This document shows, in pieces, positions 1-8,075 of a stretch of 64,000 bases of DNA. The position numbers were made by a program, and so were the translations under genes. Source of the stretch: an uncultured Francisella sp. (GTDB lineage: Bacteria; Pseudomonadota; Gammaproteobacteria; Burkholderiales; Neisseriaceae); the NCBI GenBank assembly GCA_943913655.1, contig CALTZA010000002.1, forward strand, positions 1 to 64,000. The letters run 5' to 3'. The number at the start of each line of letters is the position of its first letter. Position 1 is the first letter of the stretch. The notes under the pieces were generated by a model. It worked only from the letters and a program-made list of their open reading frames with translations, was not told where the DNA came from and ran no database searches.

Positions 1-694
1 CACTAGCTTTTTCTCCTTTATTAAAAAGACCTTGAACCCCTGACGCTAATTCAATTGCCTCTTTATTTTGGATATTTTTCAGTTGTAATATCTCTTTTGC
101 TGGTGTAGGCTTACCTAATTGAGAAAACTTGCCTACTAACGCAACTTGTTGCTGAAGAACTTTTGCTTGCGCAGCTTGCATTTCTTTCAATAACGATTGA
201 CTTGCTTCTGATAGTTTGCCGCTAGCTGTTTCTTTGTTTATTTGACTAACTGAGCTATGAACTTTATTGCTTGCCTCTGAAAACTCTTTTTGCACAGCTA
301 AAAAGTCTTTAACATCCTGATTAGTAACATTCAAGCTGTCTAGTTTGCTTTGCATTTCTTCACCTAAACGATGTAATTCCTCTTCAAACTTCACTCCTTG
401 TTGCTGATCTTGAGGATTAATTGGGCCAGCATTCTTACTGTAGGCCAACATGCCGCTAGTCACTTCTTCTTGAATACTTAAAACTTTTAACAATTCTTTC
501 TGAGCAACGGCAACTTCTTCATCATTCTGTGTAACGGATACAGCATTTGTATCTTTAACAACTGCACTATTTGCTGCTGGCACTGAAGTAGCGCTTGTGC
601 TTGCAGTGCTGCTATTATCTTTAGCTGTATGACTGCCGTTACATGCCGCTAATAAAATACCTGAAACAAGTAAACTGAGTAACTTCTTATTCAT
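1..694 (-). CDS. Putative coiled-coil lipoprotein, cut by the window edge
   Basis: This reading frame stays open from an ATG at 694 to the window edge (231 codons seen), so the C-terminus is missing. The N-terminus is a lipoprotein signal: MNKK, a hydrophobic run, then the lipobox LLAAC with the lipidated Cys at residue 18. A Ser/Thr/Ala-rich linker follows (about residues 20-50). The rest is rich in Glu, Lys, Gln and Leu with heptad-like spacing, which suggests a long helical or coiled-coil periplasmic domain. The residue after the Cys is Asn, not Asp, so outer-membrane sorting would be expected under the E. coli rule. dksA lies upstream on the same strand, with the lipoprotein start 31 bases beyond its stop. 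I do not recognise the family. The signal and open frame are seen directly; the envelope role is inferred. Confidence 0.75.
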   Translation of the reverse strand, partial: MNKKLLSLLVSGILLAACNGSHTAKDNSSTASTSATSVPAANSAVVKDTNAVSVTQNDEEVAVAQKELLKVLSIQEEVTSGMLAYSKNAGPINPQDQQQGVKFEEELHRLGEEMQSKLDSLNVTNQDVKDFLAVQKEFSEASNKVHSSVSQINKETASGKLSEASQSLLKEMQAAQAKVLQQQVALVGKFSQLGKPTPAKEILQLKNIQNKEAIELASGVQGLFNKGEKAS

Positions 695-725
695 AACTTA
701 ACAATCCCTAAAACCCTAAAAAAAA

Positions 726-1154
726 TTAACCTGCAAATTGTTTCTTCATTTGCTCTCTTCTTTCTTGAGATTCCACAGATAATGTTGCTGTGGGCCTCGC
801 CAAAAGCCGCTTCAAACCGATCGGCTCACCAGTGTTTAAGCAATAACCGTAAGTACCTTCATCGATCTGTTTCAACGATGCCTGCACCTTTGTCAACAAT
901 TTGCGCTCCCTATCTCTGGTGCGTAGTTCCAGCGCGTACTCCTCTTCAAGAGCAGCGCGATCCACTGGATCCGGCGTAGCTGACTGCTGCTGAAGATAGT
1001 CAGTTGTTCGATTCGCTTTACTAATAATATCGTCTTGTATCGATAACAGCAAGTCTTTAAAAAAGGCAAGCTGATCCTCATTCATATAATCCTCTTCTGG
1101 ACCTGACCAATTTTTAATGTCTTCTTCTGTCAATTTCTTCTTTTTCTTTGCCAT
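726..1154 (-). CDS. dksA: RNA polymerase-binding transcription factor DksA, low-cysteine type
   Basis: DksA inserts a coiled coil into the RNA polymerase secondary channel and works with ppGpp to reset transcription of rRNA and biosynthetic genes. The coiled-coil tip motif DPVDRA is intact with both key aspartates, followed by the conserved LELRTRDRERKL helix. The C-terminal zinc-finger region reads GYCLNTGEPIG and ends ATLSVESQERRE, so only one of the four E. coli zinc-ligand cysteines remains. This pattern is common in betaproteobacterial DksA and predicts a fold that does not depend on zinc. I chose the ATG at 1154 (142 aa); a GTG nine bases upstream is also in frame, but a GTGAGA-like ribosome binding site fits the ATG better. 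The gene stands alone, upstream of the lipoprotein gene. Confidence 0.93.
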   Translation of the reverse strand: MAKKKKKLTEEDIKNWSGPEEDYMNEDQLAFFKDLLLSIQDDIISKANRTTDYLQQQSATPDPVDRAALEEEYALELRTRDRERKLLTKVQASLKQIDEGTYGYCLNTGEPIGLKRLLARPTATLSVESQERREQMKKQFAG

Positions 1155-1692
1155 ATTTCTCACAATCGTACACTAGTACATCTTAAAAATCCCACTTTAC
1201 ACTTTAATCGTATCGTTAAAATACTAAAAAACTACCCCCTAAGTAAGCACGGGCGCTGCAACTCTAGCACAATCCTACTGCAAATGTCTACTATTTTAAT
1301 CCACAAGCTAGTAATCATTGTATCTGTCTTAAACAATACAACAGGCTGAGAATAGTTTCATAATTCGTCCTAATATAAACATCTGAAAATAAATCGATTT
1401 CTTATTCTTTAAAGAACCTGACTATAATCCGCTAAAAGTTAAAATTAAGTCAGTTAAGAAATATCATCAACCCTCTCACCTAACCAATATTAATATTTCT
1501 AAGAGCATCTACTTACGACAATGATACATTTTCCCCAGCCGCCAATAAACCATACGACGTTGACACAGACTCTGATAAGATTTAAGTTTGGAGTTAATTT
1601 TTCAAATATATGGTAATGGATTTTTTATGTTTTTTCATTTTTCAAGTGATTAACAAGAGCCACCTTTAATTTTAGGAGGAAAGTAAAATTTT
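1155..1692. other. Intergenic region between divergent dksA and the dehydrogenase operon
   Basis: This 538-base spacer separates two divergent transcription units and must hold both promoters. It is AT-rich, and I see no protein-coding frame of useful length and no tRNA. A TTGACA hexamer at 1560-1565 is the best promoter element pointing right. A strong ribosome binding site (AGGAGGA, 1675-1681) precedes the first gene on the right. Confidence 0.6.
1560..1588 (+). promoter_or_regulatory. Possible promoter for the aldehyde dehydrogenase operon
   Basis: A perfect -35 consensus TTGACA (1560-1565) is followed after 17 bases by TAAGTT, a weak -10 match. It lies about 105 bases upstream of the start codon. 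Only the -35 is convincing. Confidence 0.3.
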
Positions 1693-3093
1693 ATGACAAT
1701 AAGAAAAGCATCTATTATACAAATGATATCTACCTTAAGAACTACTTTCAAAACAGGAAAAACAAAATCGCTCAGTTGGCGTCAAGGGCAGTTAATTGCG
1801 CTAAAAAAATTGCTTGATGAACAGGCTAATGCATTGGAATCAGCTCTAAAACACGATCTAGGCAAACACCCTATAGAGAGTCAGATCACTGAAATTGCTT
1901 TTGTGCAAGGAGAAATAAAGTATGCCTTAAGACGATTAAAAAAGTGGATGAAAGCTAAATACCGTTTTATGCCTTTAACCTTGCAACCGGCGATAGGTAA
2001 ATTAATCCATGAGCCTTTGGGCTTAGTGCTTATCATCGCACCTTGGAACTATCCTCTGCAATTATCGTTGTTGCCCTTAGTCGGTGCCATTGCTGCAGGC
2101 AATGTCGCTCTTCTCAAACCCAGTGAAGTATCTTTGACAGTCTCAAATAAATTGGCTGAATTAATCCCACAATACCTTGATCCTGAAGCAATTGGTGTGA
2201 TTGAAGGAGGAGCCGAAACAACAAGCATGATATTAGAAGAACCATTTGACCATATTTTTTATACCGGTAATGAACATGTGGCACGTATCATCTCTAATGC
2301 TGCTGCTAAACACCTTACTCCTGTAACTTTAGAGCTAGGTGGTAAATCTCCCGTGTGGGTGAGCGATAGCACCGATCTTAAAAAAGCTGCTCAACGACTT
2401 GCCTGGGGTAAATTTCTTAATGCAGGTCAAACCTGCGTGGCTCCAGACTATGTATTAGCCACTTCCTCAACCGCTAAGCAATTAGGAAAACACTTAATTT
2501 CTGCATTGAAAAATCTTTATGGGGATCAGCCAGAAAAAAGTCCCTCTTATGGGCGGATTATTAGTGAGCATCATTTACAGCGTTTAAAACAACTGCTAGC
2601 TTCTGTCACAACTTCACAAATCATAGTTGGTGCAGAAATCAATGACCAAAATAGGTATATTGCTCCTACTATAATTGATGAAATATCTCTTGACGCCCCT
2701 TTAATGCAAACAGAAATTTTTGGTCCTATTTTACCCATTGTACGAGTGGAAAATTTTGATGAAGCTATCCAGATTATTAATGAACGTCCAAAACCTTTGG
2801 CTTTATATGCCTTCACCAATATTGAAAAAGAAAAGCAGCGTTTAATACAAGAAACTTCTTCTGGAGCGCTTGGATTCAACTTACCAGTTGCACACTTAAG
2901 TGCCAGAAATCTACCTTTTGGCGGTATTGGTACAAGTGGCCAAGGTAGTTATCATGGCTATTTTTCCTTTACCACTTTTAGTCATCTAAAACCAATCCTT
3001 AGTAAATCTTTATGGCCTGATACAATGTGGTTTATCTATGCACCATATGGATATATCTCTCGATTAATTACCAAACTACTGATAAAAAACTAG
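1693..3093 (+). CDS. Aldehyde dehydrogenase, class 3 type
   Basis: An NAD(P)+-dependent aldehyde dehydrogenase that oxidises aldehydes to carboxylic acids. At 466 residues it has the short ALDH3 length rather than the roughly 500 of classical ALDH. Visible active-site elements are APWNYP with oxyanion Asn119, LELGGKSP with the general base Glu214, and GQTC with the nucleophile Cys248; a late PFGGIGTSG motif is also present. The C-terminal 40 residues are hydrophobic and aromatic, as in membrane-associated fatty-aldehyde dehydrogenases. It is preceded by a strong AGGAGGA site and followed after 13 bases by a short-chain dehydrogenase, so the two form an operon. Long-chain or aromatic aldehydes are the likely substrates, but the sequence does not settle this. 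Confidence 0.88.
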   Translation: MTIRKASIIQMISTLRTTFKTGKTKSLSWRQGQLIALKKLLDEQANALESALKHDLGKHPIESQITEIAFVQGEIKYALRRLKKWMKAKYRFMPLTLQPAIGKLIHEPLGLVLIIAPWNYPLQLSLLPLVGAIAAGNVALLKPSEVSLTVSNKLAELIPQYLDPEAIGVIEGGAETTSMILEEPFDHIFYTGNEHVARIISNAAAKHLTPVTLELGGKSPVWVSDSTDLKKAAQRLAWGKFLNAGQTCVAPDYVLATSSTAKQLGKHLISALKNLYGDQPEKSPSYGRIISEHHLQRLKQLLASVTTSQIIVGAEINDQNRYIAPTIIDEISLDAPLMQTEIFGPILPIVRVENFDEAIQIINERPKPLALYAFTNIEKEKQRLIQETSSGALGFNLPVAHLSARNLPFGGIGTSGQGSYHGYFSFTTFSHLKPILSKSLWPDTMWFIYAPYGYISRLITKLLIKN

Positions 3094-3106
3094 AAAGGTC
3101 TTAACA

Positions 3107-3958
3107 ATGTTCACAATTAATAATAAAACCGTCCTGATCACCGGAGCAGCAATGGGGATGGGAAAACTATACGCGCTCAAAGCGGCTCAGGAAAAAGCCA
3201 AGCAAATCATTCTATGGGACATCCAAGAAAGCCAACTTCGCGAAACAGTTAATCTACTAAAAAATAAAGGAGCAAATGTGGCAGGCACAGTAGTTGATCT
3301 AAGCCAATTAGAATCAATCAAAGAAGTTGCCTTGGCCACTAAATCTTTACCAGGATTTTCGGGCATTGATGTGCTTATTAATAATGCAGGCGTGATTTCT
3401 GGCAACCAATTTTTTTGGAAGTTAGATGAAAAAAAAGACATCGATGTAACAATGGCCATCAATGCATTGGCACCGATGTATGTCACGCTGCAGTTTATTA
3501 AAGAGATGATTGCTGATACAGCAAAGGAAAAGCGTATTTTAAATGTGGCTTCGGCAGCAGGATTGGTTTCTAACCCTAATATGTCAGTTTATGCAGCCTC
3601 AAAATGGGCTGTACTCGGTTGGAGTGATTCTTTGCGCTTAGAACTAAAAAAATCAGGGCACTCACATATAAGTGTTACCACTTTCTGTCCAAGTTACATC
3701 AGTACTGGAATGTTTGCTGGCGCAAAAAGTATGTTCTTAATGCCAATAGTAACACCCGAGTCTGCAGTAGACACCGCTTGGTATGGAATGAAACGAGGTA
3801 AAGCAATTGTATATAAACCATCTACAGTGAGTTTATCAGGCCTAGTAAAGGGTTTATTACCCTTACCCGTATGGGATTGGATAGCTGAGCATATTCTGCG
3901 CATCTACAATTCAATGGATGATTTTACTGGACACCCTTGTAAAGGTGATAAAAAATAG
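3107..3958 (+). CDS. Short-chain dehydrogenase/reductase (SDR), classical type
   Basis: A 283-residue NAD(P)(H)-dependent oxidoreductase of the classical SDR family. It shows the TGAAMGMGK dinucleotide loop near residue 12, the structural NNAG motif, a catalytic Ser in NVASAAG, and the YAASK pair of catalytic Tyr and Lys. A C-terminal extension of about 60 residues with a hydrophobic segment (SLSGLVKGLLPLPVWDWIAE) resembles SDRs that act on lipids or retinoid-like alcohols. It is cotranscribed with the aldehyde dehydrogenase (13-base gap, GAAAGG ribosome binding site), so together they could convert an alcohol to an acid through an aldehyde. The exact substrate is unknown; the pairing argument is inference. 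Confidence 0.85.
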   Translation: MFTINNKTVLITGAAMGMGKLYALKAAQEKAKQIILWDIQESQLRETVNLLKNKGANVAGTVVDLSQLESIKEVALATKSLPGFSGIDVLINNAGVISGNQFFWKLDEKKDIDVTMAINALAPMYVTLQFIKEMIADTAKEKRILNVASAAGLVSNPNMSVYAASKWAVLGWSDSLRLELKKSGHSHISVTTFCPSYISTGMFAGAKSMFLMPIVTPESAVDTAWYGMKRGKAIVYKPSTVSLSGLVKGLLPLPVWDWIAEHILRIYNSMDDFTGHPCKGDKK

Positions 3959-3980
3959 ATGTCACACATAATTGCCTTCC

Positions 3981-4020
3981 AACAAACAATCTTGGAAACA
4001 ATATTTTAAGATTGTTTGTT
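3981..4020. terminator. Bidirectional terminator-like hairpin between convergent genes
   Basis: A perfect 13-base inverted repeat (arms AACAAACAATCTT at 3981-3993 and AAGATTGTTTGTT at 4008-4020, 14-base loop) lies between the convergent SDR and proC genes. The stem is AT-rich and each side ends in a short T-rich stretch. It probably terminates both units. Confidence 0.6.
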
Positions 4021-4043
4021 CACCTGCACTATACTTATACTCT

Positions 4044-4859
4044 TTATTGTACTGTCTTCCCTATTTCTTCTGAGCGTAGTGCAGATGCTTTGATGGCTTT
4101 TTCTATGATTTGATTCAGTTGATATTTTTCAAACACTTCGATCGCTGCAGCAGTGGTTCCATTTGGGGAAGTTACTTGTTGCTGCATTTGTTCAAATCCA
4201 GTCTCTATTGCTGATTCAGCCATAGAGCTTGCCCCTAAGAAAGCCCTTGCTACTAATATCTTAGCAACTTCATCCGACACACCCAGCGTCTGCGCAGCAG
4301 TAAAACAGGCTTGCATCATATAAAATATATACCCAGGCCCTGATCCAGATAAGGCTGTGACACTATGCAATAAATCCTCTTTATCAAGCCATAAGCACAA
4401 TCCTGAAGAAGAGAGCAAATTTTCTAACCTGACCTCGTCTTCTTTAAGAACTTGCGCACCACTATATAATCCATAAACTCCTTTTTTAACGCCACAGGGG
4501 AGATTGGGCATCATACGGATAATGCGGACGTCTTTGCCAATCATATGATTAAGACTTTTAAGCCTAATTCCAGAGACCATAGAAACAACTAAAGCATCCG
4601 CAGGTGCAAAATCTAATAGCGCTTTTTGTACGTCTTGTGGTTTAACACCGATAAAAATGATGTCATGCCTATCGAGTAAGCAGTTTAAGCGATCACATAT
4701 TTTGATATTAGGGTAGCGCTTTCTCAACTCCTGGCGACGTTGCGCTTTTTTCTCGATGACTGTTACAGAGAGAGAAGGTACTAAGAAGCTACCCCGAACC
4801 ATCGCTTCTACCATATTACCACCACCTAAAAAATATATTTGTCCCTCATCGACATTCAT
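4044..4859 (-). CDS. proC: Pyrroline-5-carboxylate reductase
   Basis: ProC catalyses the last step of proline synthesis, NAD(P)H reduction of 1-pyrroline-5-carboxylate to proline, in the cytoplasm. The 271-residue length is normal. The N-terminal Rossmann motif reads FLGGGNM. The C-terminal dimerisation and substrate domain carries ALSGSGPGYIFYMMQA and the late QVTSPNGTTAAAIEVF stretch typical of the family. Its ATG overlaps the stop codon of the upstream yggS gene by one base (TAATG), so the two are translationally coupled. yggS-proC pairing is widespread in bacteria, which supports both calls. Confidence 0.95.
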   Translation of the reverse strand: MNVDEGQIYFLGGGNMVEAMVRGSFLVPSLSVTVIEKKAQRRQELRKRYPNIKICDRLNCLLDRHDIIFIGVKPQDVQKALLDFAPADALVVSMVSGIRLKSLNHMIGKDVRIIRMMPNLPCGVKKGVYGLYSGAQVLKEDEVRLENLLSSSGLCLWLDKEDLLHSVTALSGSGPGYIFYMMQACFTAAQTLGVSDEVAKILVARAFLGASSMAESAIETGFEQMQQQVTSPNGTTAAAIEVFEKYQLNQIIEKAIKASALRSEEIGKTVQ

Positions 4860-5530
4860 TATCTGCTCCCAAATAAGGCGCTGCCCACCCGAACAAAAGT
4901 AGCACCGTGGGCGATGGCTAACTCCAAATCATTAGACATGCCCATAGAAAGTGTATCTACTGTACTAATCTCCCGTTTTAGTTGATGAAATAATTCATTC
5001 ATCTGTTGCATTTGTTCTATCAGCTGTATGCGATTTTCTCCATTTGGCACACACATCAGTCCACGCAAACATAAATGGGGTAATGATAGTACCTGCTCTA
5101 TCATCAGCGGCAGTTCATTTATTTTTATACCCCATTTTTGTATGGCACCTGAAATATTGATTTCAATACATACTTGTAAAGGTTGTTTATCAATTGGCCG
5201 CTGATAATTCAGACGTGTAGCTAACGCCGTACTATCCAAAGTATGCATCCAATCAGCTTCACTTGCCACCCATTTACTTTTATTACGCTGCACATGGCCA
5301 ATCATATGCCATACAATATCACTAGGCAATTGTTTTTTCTTACTGATCCACTCTTGTATATAATTCTCTCCAAAATCTCGCTGACCAAGTTGATAAAAAT
5401 CCATGATCTTTTCAGCTGGAAAGGTTTTACTAACTGCCAACAGTTTCACTTTATCTACGCGCTGATTTGCTACTTGAGCTGCTGTAATCCGATCACACAC
5501 TATTTTCAATAATTTTTCTGCTGTTTCCAT
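4859..5530 (-). CDS. yggS: PLP homeostasis protein, YggS/PLPBP family
   Basis: YggS is a small pyridoxal-phosphate-binding TIM-barrel protein that buffers cellular PLP and affects amino acid balance; it has no known catalytic activity. The PLP-binding Lys lies in LLAVSKTFP near residue 35. Other family marks are DFGENYIQEW, WHMIGHVQRNK, and the C-terminal phosphate-binding segment SMGMSNDLELAIAHGATFVRVGSALFG. The 223-residue length is normal. It is the first gene of the yggS-proC unit and is divergent from pilT across a 144-base spacer, an arrangement seen in many betaproteobacteria and gammaproteobacteria. Confidence 0.94.
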   Translation of the reverse strand: METAEKLLKIVCDRITAAQVANQRVDKVKLLAVSKTFPAEKIMDFYQLGQRDFGENYIQEWISKKKQLPSDIVWHMIGHVQRNKSKWVASEADWMHTLDSTALATRLNYQRPIDKQPLQVCIEINISGAIQKWGIKINELPLMIEQVLSLPHLCLRGLMCVPNGENRIQLIEQMQQMNELFHQLKREISTVDTLSMGMSNDLELAIAHGATFVRVGSALFGSR

Positions 5531-5563
5531 TGTTCTTATCGTAAAAAATCATTCGTTCTCAGG

Positions 5564-5569
5564 TATAAT
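5564..5569 (+). promoter_or_regulatory. Possible pilT promoter -10 element
   Basis: A perfect TATAAT (5564-5569) sits about 105 bases before pilT in the spacer shared with divergent yggS. No good -35 lies 17 bases upstream, so the call rests on the -10 alone. Confidence 0.35.
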
Positions 5570-5674
5570 CCTTGCGAAGGGAGACCCCTGATACTTAGAA
5601 TTCTCAATCTAATTTTATTCTCAAATATTTTATTCACTATCATCAACTTACCGTTATAAAAGGATAATCGCATT

Positions 5675-6727
5675 ATGGATATTCGCCAGCTCTTGACAGA
5701 AACCGTGTATATGAAGGCTTCTGACTTGCATCTTTGTCCAGGGCAACCACCTAAAATCAGAGTCAACGGTGACATCATCAATCTTAACTCAACAGCACTG
5801 GATAAAGAAACAATTGAACAAATGCTTGAAGAAGTGACCAATGAAAAACAACTGCAAAACATGAAAAAGCATCTGGATTTAGACTTTTCATTTTCCTTAC
5901 CTGGAGTGTCTTTCTTTCGGGCAAATGCCTTCTATACCCGAAATGGGCTAGCAATGGTGTTTCGTGCCATACCTACCGCTCCTATTTCTTTAGAAGAACT
6001 AGATGCACCAGATATTTTTAAAGATCTAGTGGCTCAACCAAGGGGTTTGATTTTAGTCACAGGTCCTACTGGATCGGGTAAATCCACCACGCTTGCAGCA
6101 ATGATTGATCATCTAAATAAACATACCAGACAACATATTTTAACTATTGAAGACCCGATCGAATTTGTTCATCAAAGCAAAAAATGTTTAATTAACCAAC
6201 GCGAACTTAACCAAAACACTTTGAGCTTTCATAATGCGTTAAAAGCAGCGATGCGTGAGGATCCAGACATTATTCTAGTGGGAGAGATGCGTGATATTGA
6301 AACCATCCGCCTTGCCCTCACCGCTGCCGAAACTGGTCATTTAGTATTAGCCACCTTACATACCACTGGTGCAGCTAAATCTATTGACCGGATTGTTGAT
6401 GTCTTTCCAGGAAGTGAAAAAGATATGATTCGCACCATGCTATCAGAAAGCTTAATTGCTGTTATTTCACAAACTTTAATTAAAACAGCAGATGGAAAAA
6501 ACCGAGTGGCCGCACATGAGATTATGACAGCGACCCCTGCAATTAAAAATCTAATTAGAGAAAACAAGATCGCACAAATGAATTCCAGCATCCAAACTGG
6601 TGCAGCCTTTGGTATGCAAACTCTTGATCAAGCTCTCAACAATCTTGTGCGCCGGGGTATCATCACTGAGGTAGCTGCTAAAGATAAATCTTCTTCCCCA
6701 GGCAATATTAGCAAAAACCTTACTTAA
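5675..6727 (+). CDS. pilT: Type IV pilus retraction ATPase PilT
   Basis: PilT is the hexameric cytoplasmic ATPase that powers pilus retraction, twitching motility and DNA uptake. The sequence has the N-terminal ASDLHL motif, Walker A GPTGSGKST (Lys136), Asp box IEDPIEF, Walker B ILVGEMRD and His box LATLHTTGA. Length (350) and the near-collinear match to remembered Neisseria PilT favour PilT over the paralogue PilU, including the IDRIVDVFP and LIRENKIAQ segments. It is monocistronic, since an inverted repeat follows. No pilU follows in this window, unlike many other pilT loci. The C-terminal tail after residue 335 is Ser/Lys rich and variable. Confidence 0.95.
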   Translation: MDIRQLLTETVYMKASDLHLCPGQPPKIRVNGDIINLNSTALDKETIEQMLEEVTNEKQLQNMKKHLDLDFSFSLPGVSFFRANAFYTRNGLAMVFRAIPTAPISLEELDAPDIFKDLVAQPRGLILVTGPTGSGKSTTLAAMIDHLNKHTRQHILTIEDPIEFVHQSKKCLINQRELNQNTLSFHNALKAAMREDPDIILVGEMRDIETIRLALTAAETGHLVLATLHTTGAAKSIDRIVDVFPGSEKDMIRTMLSESLIAVISQTLIKTADGKNRVAAHEIMTATPAIKNLIRENKIAQMNSSIQTGAAFGMQTLDQALNNLVRRGIITEVAAKDKSSSPGNISKNLT

Positions 6728-6744
6728 TTAATCAATAAAAACAT

Positions 6745-6783
6745 TTACCTCATTGTTTTATTGTTCTTTTATCAATGAGGTAA
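6745..6783 (+). terminator. Hairpin downstream of pilT
   Basis: An 11-base perfect inverted repeat (TTACCTCATTG at 6745-6755, CAATGAGGTAA at 6773-6783) encloses a 17-base T-rich loop, 17 bases after the pilT stop. There is no long T run after it, so it may stabilise the message end or terminate weakly. Confidence 0.45.
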
Positions 6784-6996
6784 GTAGTTAATATCTTTTG
6801 ATCCTGCTTAAAACCAAGTTATTAAGTTAACTGATTAATCCTCCTATAAATAATAACCATTTAGATTATATTATTTTCTATCTTTTTGTCGCCAAACGGG
6901 ATATAATGGCACTTAATGTTTTATTCAATAGCGCGTAGTCTGTGTTTAACGCATTACATATAGAACTGGTTAGTGTTTTCAAAAGTGAGGAAGACC

Positions 6997-7497
6997 GTGG
7001 GCATAATCGATAGTGTGAAGCAATGGACCGTAAGTGCTATTTCTGCCAAGGGTGGTGATTTTTTAAATAAATTTATTCAACAAGAGTTAGCTTCAGGTCA
7101 TCAGAATAAATTAACTGAACTTGTCAATGAGTTGATTGGTAAAAATGGCTCAATAGGTAGTGTACAAAATTTACTATCAAAGTTTGATAGCGTACAGCTA
7201 GGCCATTTAGTTCAGTCGTGGTTAAGTAAAGGCAATAATAGTCAAACCATTAGCGCTGAGCAAACAAAAACTGTTTTTGGGCAGCAGTCGATTAATCGGA
7301 TCTCAGAAAAACTTAACATTGACCCTACCTTATTAGTCCAGCTGATTGCTTTAATACTTCCTGTGCTGATTAGTAAGCTTTCCCAAGCTAAGAGCAGCCC
7401 ATCTTCGCAGCAAACATCAACAACAGAACAAACTGCTCAAGTAACTGAATACGATAATATTAATGTGAAGGATTTATTAACCTCTCTTCTTAAATAA
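6997..7497 (+). CDS. DUF937/YidB-like protein
   Basis: A cytoplasmic protein of about 166 residues related to E. coli YidB (DUF937), whose biochemical role is not known. Family features are the start M/V-GIIDSVKQW, the helix LGHLVQSWLSKGNNSQTIS, and SINRISEKLNIDPTLLVQLIALILPVLI. The GTG at 6997 is the best start: it follows GAGGAAG by a few bases and reproduces the family N-terminus, whereas a GTG at 6973 adds residues that are not typical. The C-terminal third is a Ser/Thr/Gln-rich linker ending in a short hydrophobic helix. Twelve bases downstream begins a BON-LysM gene, probably in the same operon, and both proteins start with a similar MGI-type helix. Confidence 0.75.
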   Translation: MGIIDSVKQWTVSAISAKGGDFLNKFIQQELASGHQNKLTELVNELIGKNGSIGSVQNLLSKFDSVQLGHLVQSWLSKGNNSQTISAEQTKTVFGQQSINRISEKLNIDPTLLVQLIALILPVLISKLSQAKSSPSSQQTSTTEQTAQVTEYDNINVKDLLTSLLK

Positions 7498-7509
7498 AGG
7501 AGTAATACA

Positions 7510-8004
7510 ATGGGTATATTTCAATTTTTCAAAGACGCAGGTGAGAAAATTTTTGGTATCTCTGACAGTGCGCAGACTAGAAATAGTAAAATAACAGACC
7601 ATGTACGCAAATATAATATTCCTGGTACTAAGAATATTGAAGTGAACATTGGTGAAGACGGTGTTGCTACTGTAACTGGACAAGCTGATTCAGCTAGGAC
7701 AAAACAATTAGTGCTGGTAGCAGCTGGGAATATTCAAGGTGTTAAAGAAGTAAACGACCAAATTACTGTCTCTGGTGGTAGTGCTGCAAGCTCAGATGGT
7801 GCTACAAGCTCAGATGGTGCTGAAAGCTCAGCTGCTGATCACGATTTATATGAAGTAAAACCCGGGGATACTTTGTCTAAAATTGCTCAGCAGTATTACG
7901 GCGATAGTGATAAATATAATGTTATTTTTGAGGCCAATCAACCATTGTTAACTGATCCTGATAAGATCTATCCAGGGCAGACTCTTATTATCCCTAAGCA
8001 ATAA
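7510..8004 (+). CDS. BON and LysM domain protein, Kbp/YgaU-like
   Basis: This 164-residue protein is organised like E. coli Kbp (YgaU), a cytoplasmic K+-binding protein: an N-terminal helix (MGIFQFFKDAGEKIFG), a BON domain (about residues 24-88, with GVATVTGQADS), and a C-terminal LysM domain (about 114-162, with YEVKPGDTLSKIAQQYYG and IYPGQTLIIP). No signal peptide is present, matching Kbp. The interdomain linker contains an imperfect tandem repeat of SSDGA/T units encoded by near-identical 18-base repeats (about 7785-7835), a likely site of length change. A strong terminator follows, so it is the last gene of the DUF937-LysM operon. K+ binding is inferred from homology only. Confidence 0.85.
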   Translation: MGIFQFFKDAGEKIFGISDSAQTRNSKITDHVRKYNIPGTKNIEVNIGEDGVATVTGQADSARTKQLVLVAAGNIQGVKEVNDQITVSGGSAASSDGATSSDGAESSAADHDLYEVKPGDTLSKIAQQYYGDSDKYNVIFEANQPLLTDPDKIYPGQTLIIPKQ

Positions 8005-8029
8005 TAAATAACTTGATTTTTAAGTTACT

Positions 8030-8059
8030 AAAGAGTCCCAAGCTGGGACTCTTTCTTTT
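8030..8059 (+). terminator. Rho-independent terminator after the BON-LysM gene
   Basis: The arms AAAGAGTCCCA (8030-8040) and TGGGACTCTTT (8044-8054) form a perfect 11-base stem with a three-base loop, followed by CTTTTT. It ends the DUF937-LysM unit and lies before the rsmJ start at 8076. Confidence 0.9.
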
Positions 8060-8075
8060 TGTAGATAAAATTTTT

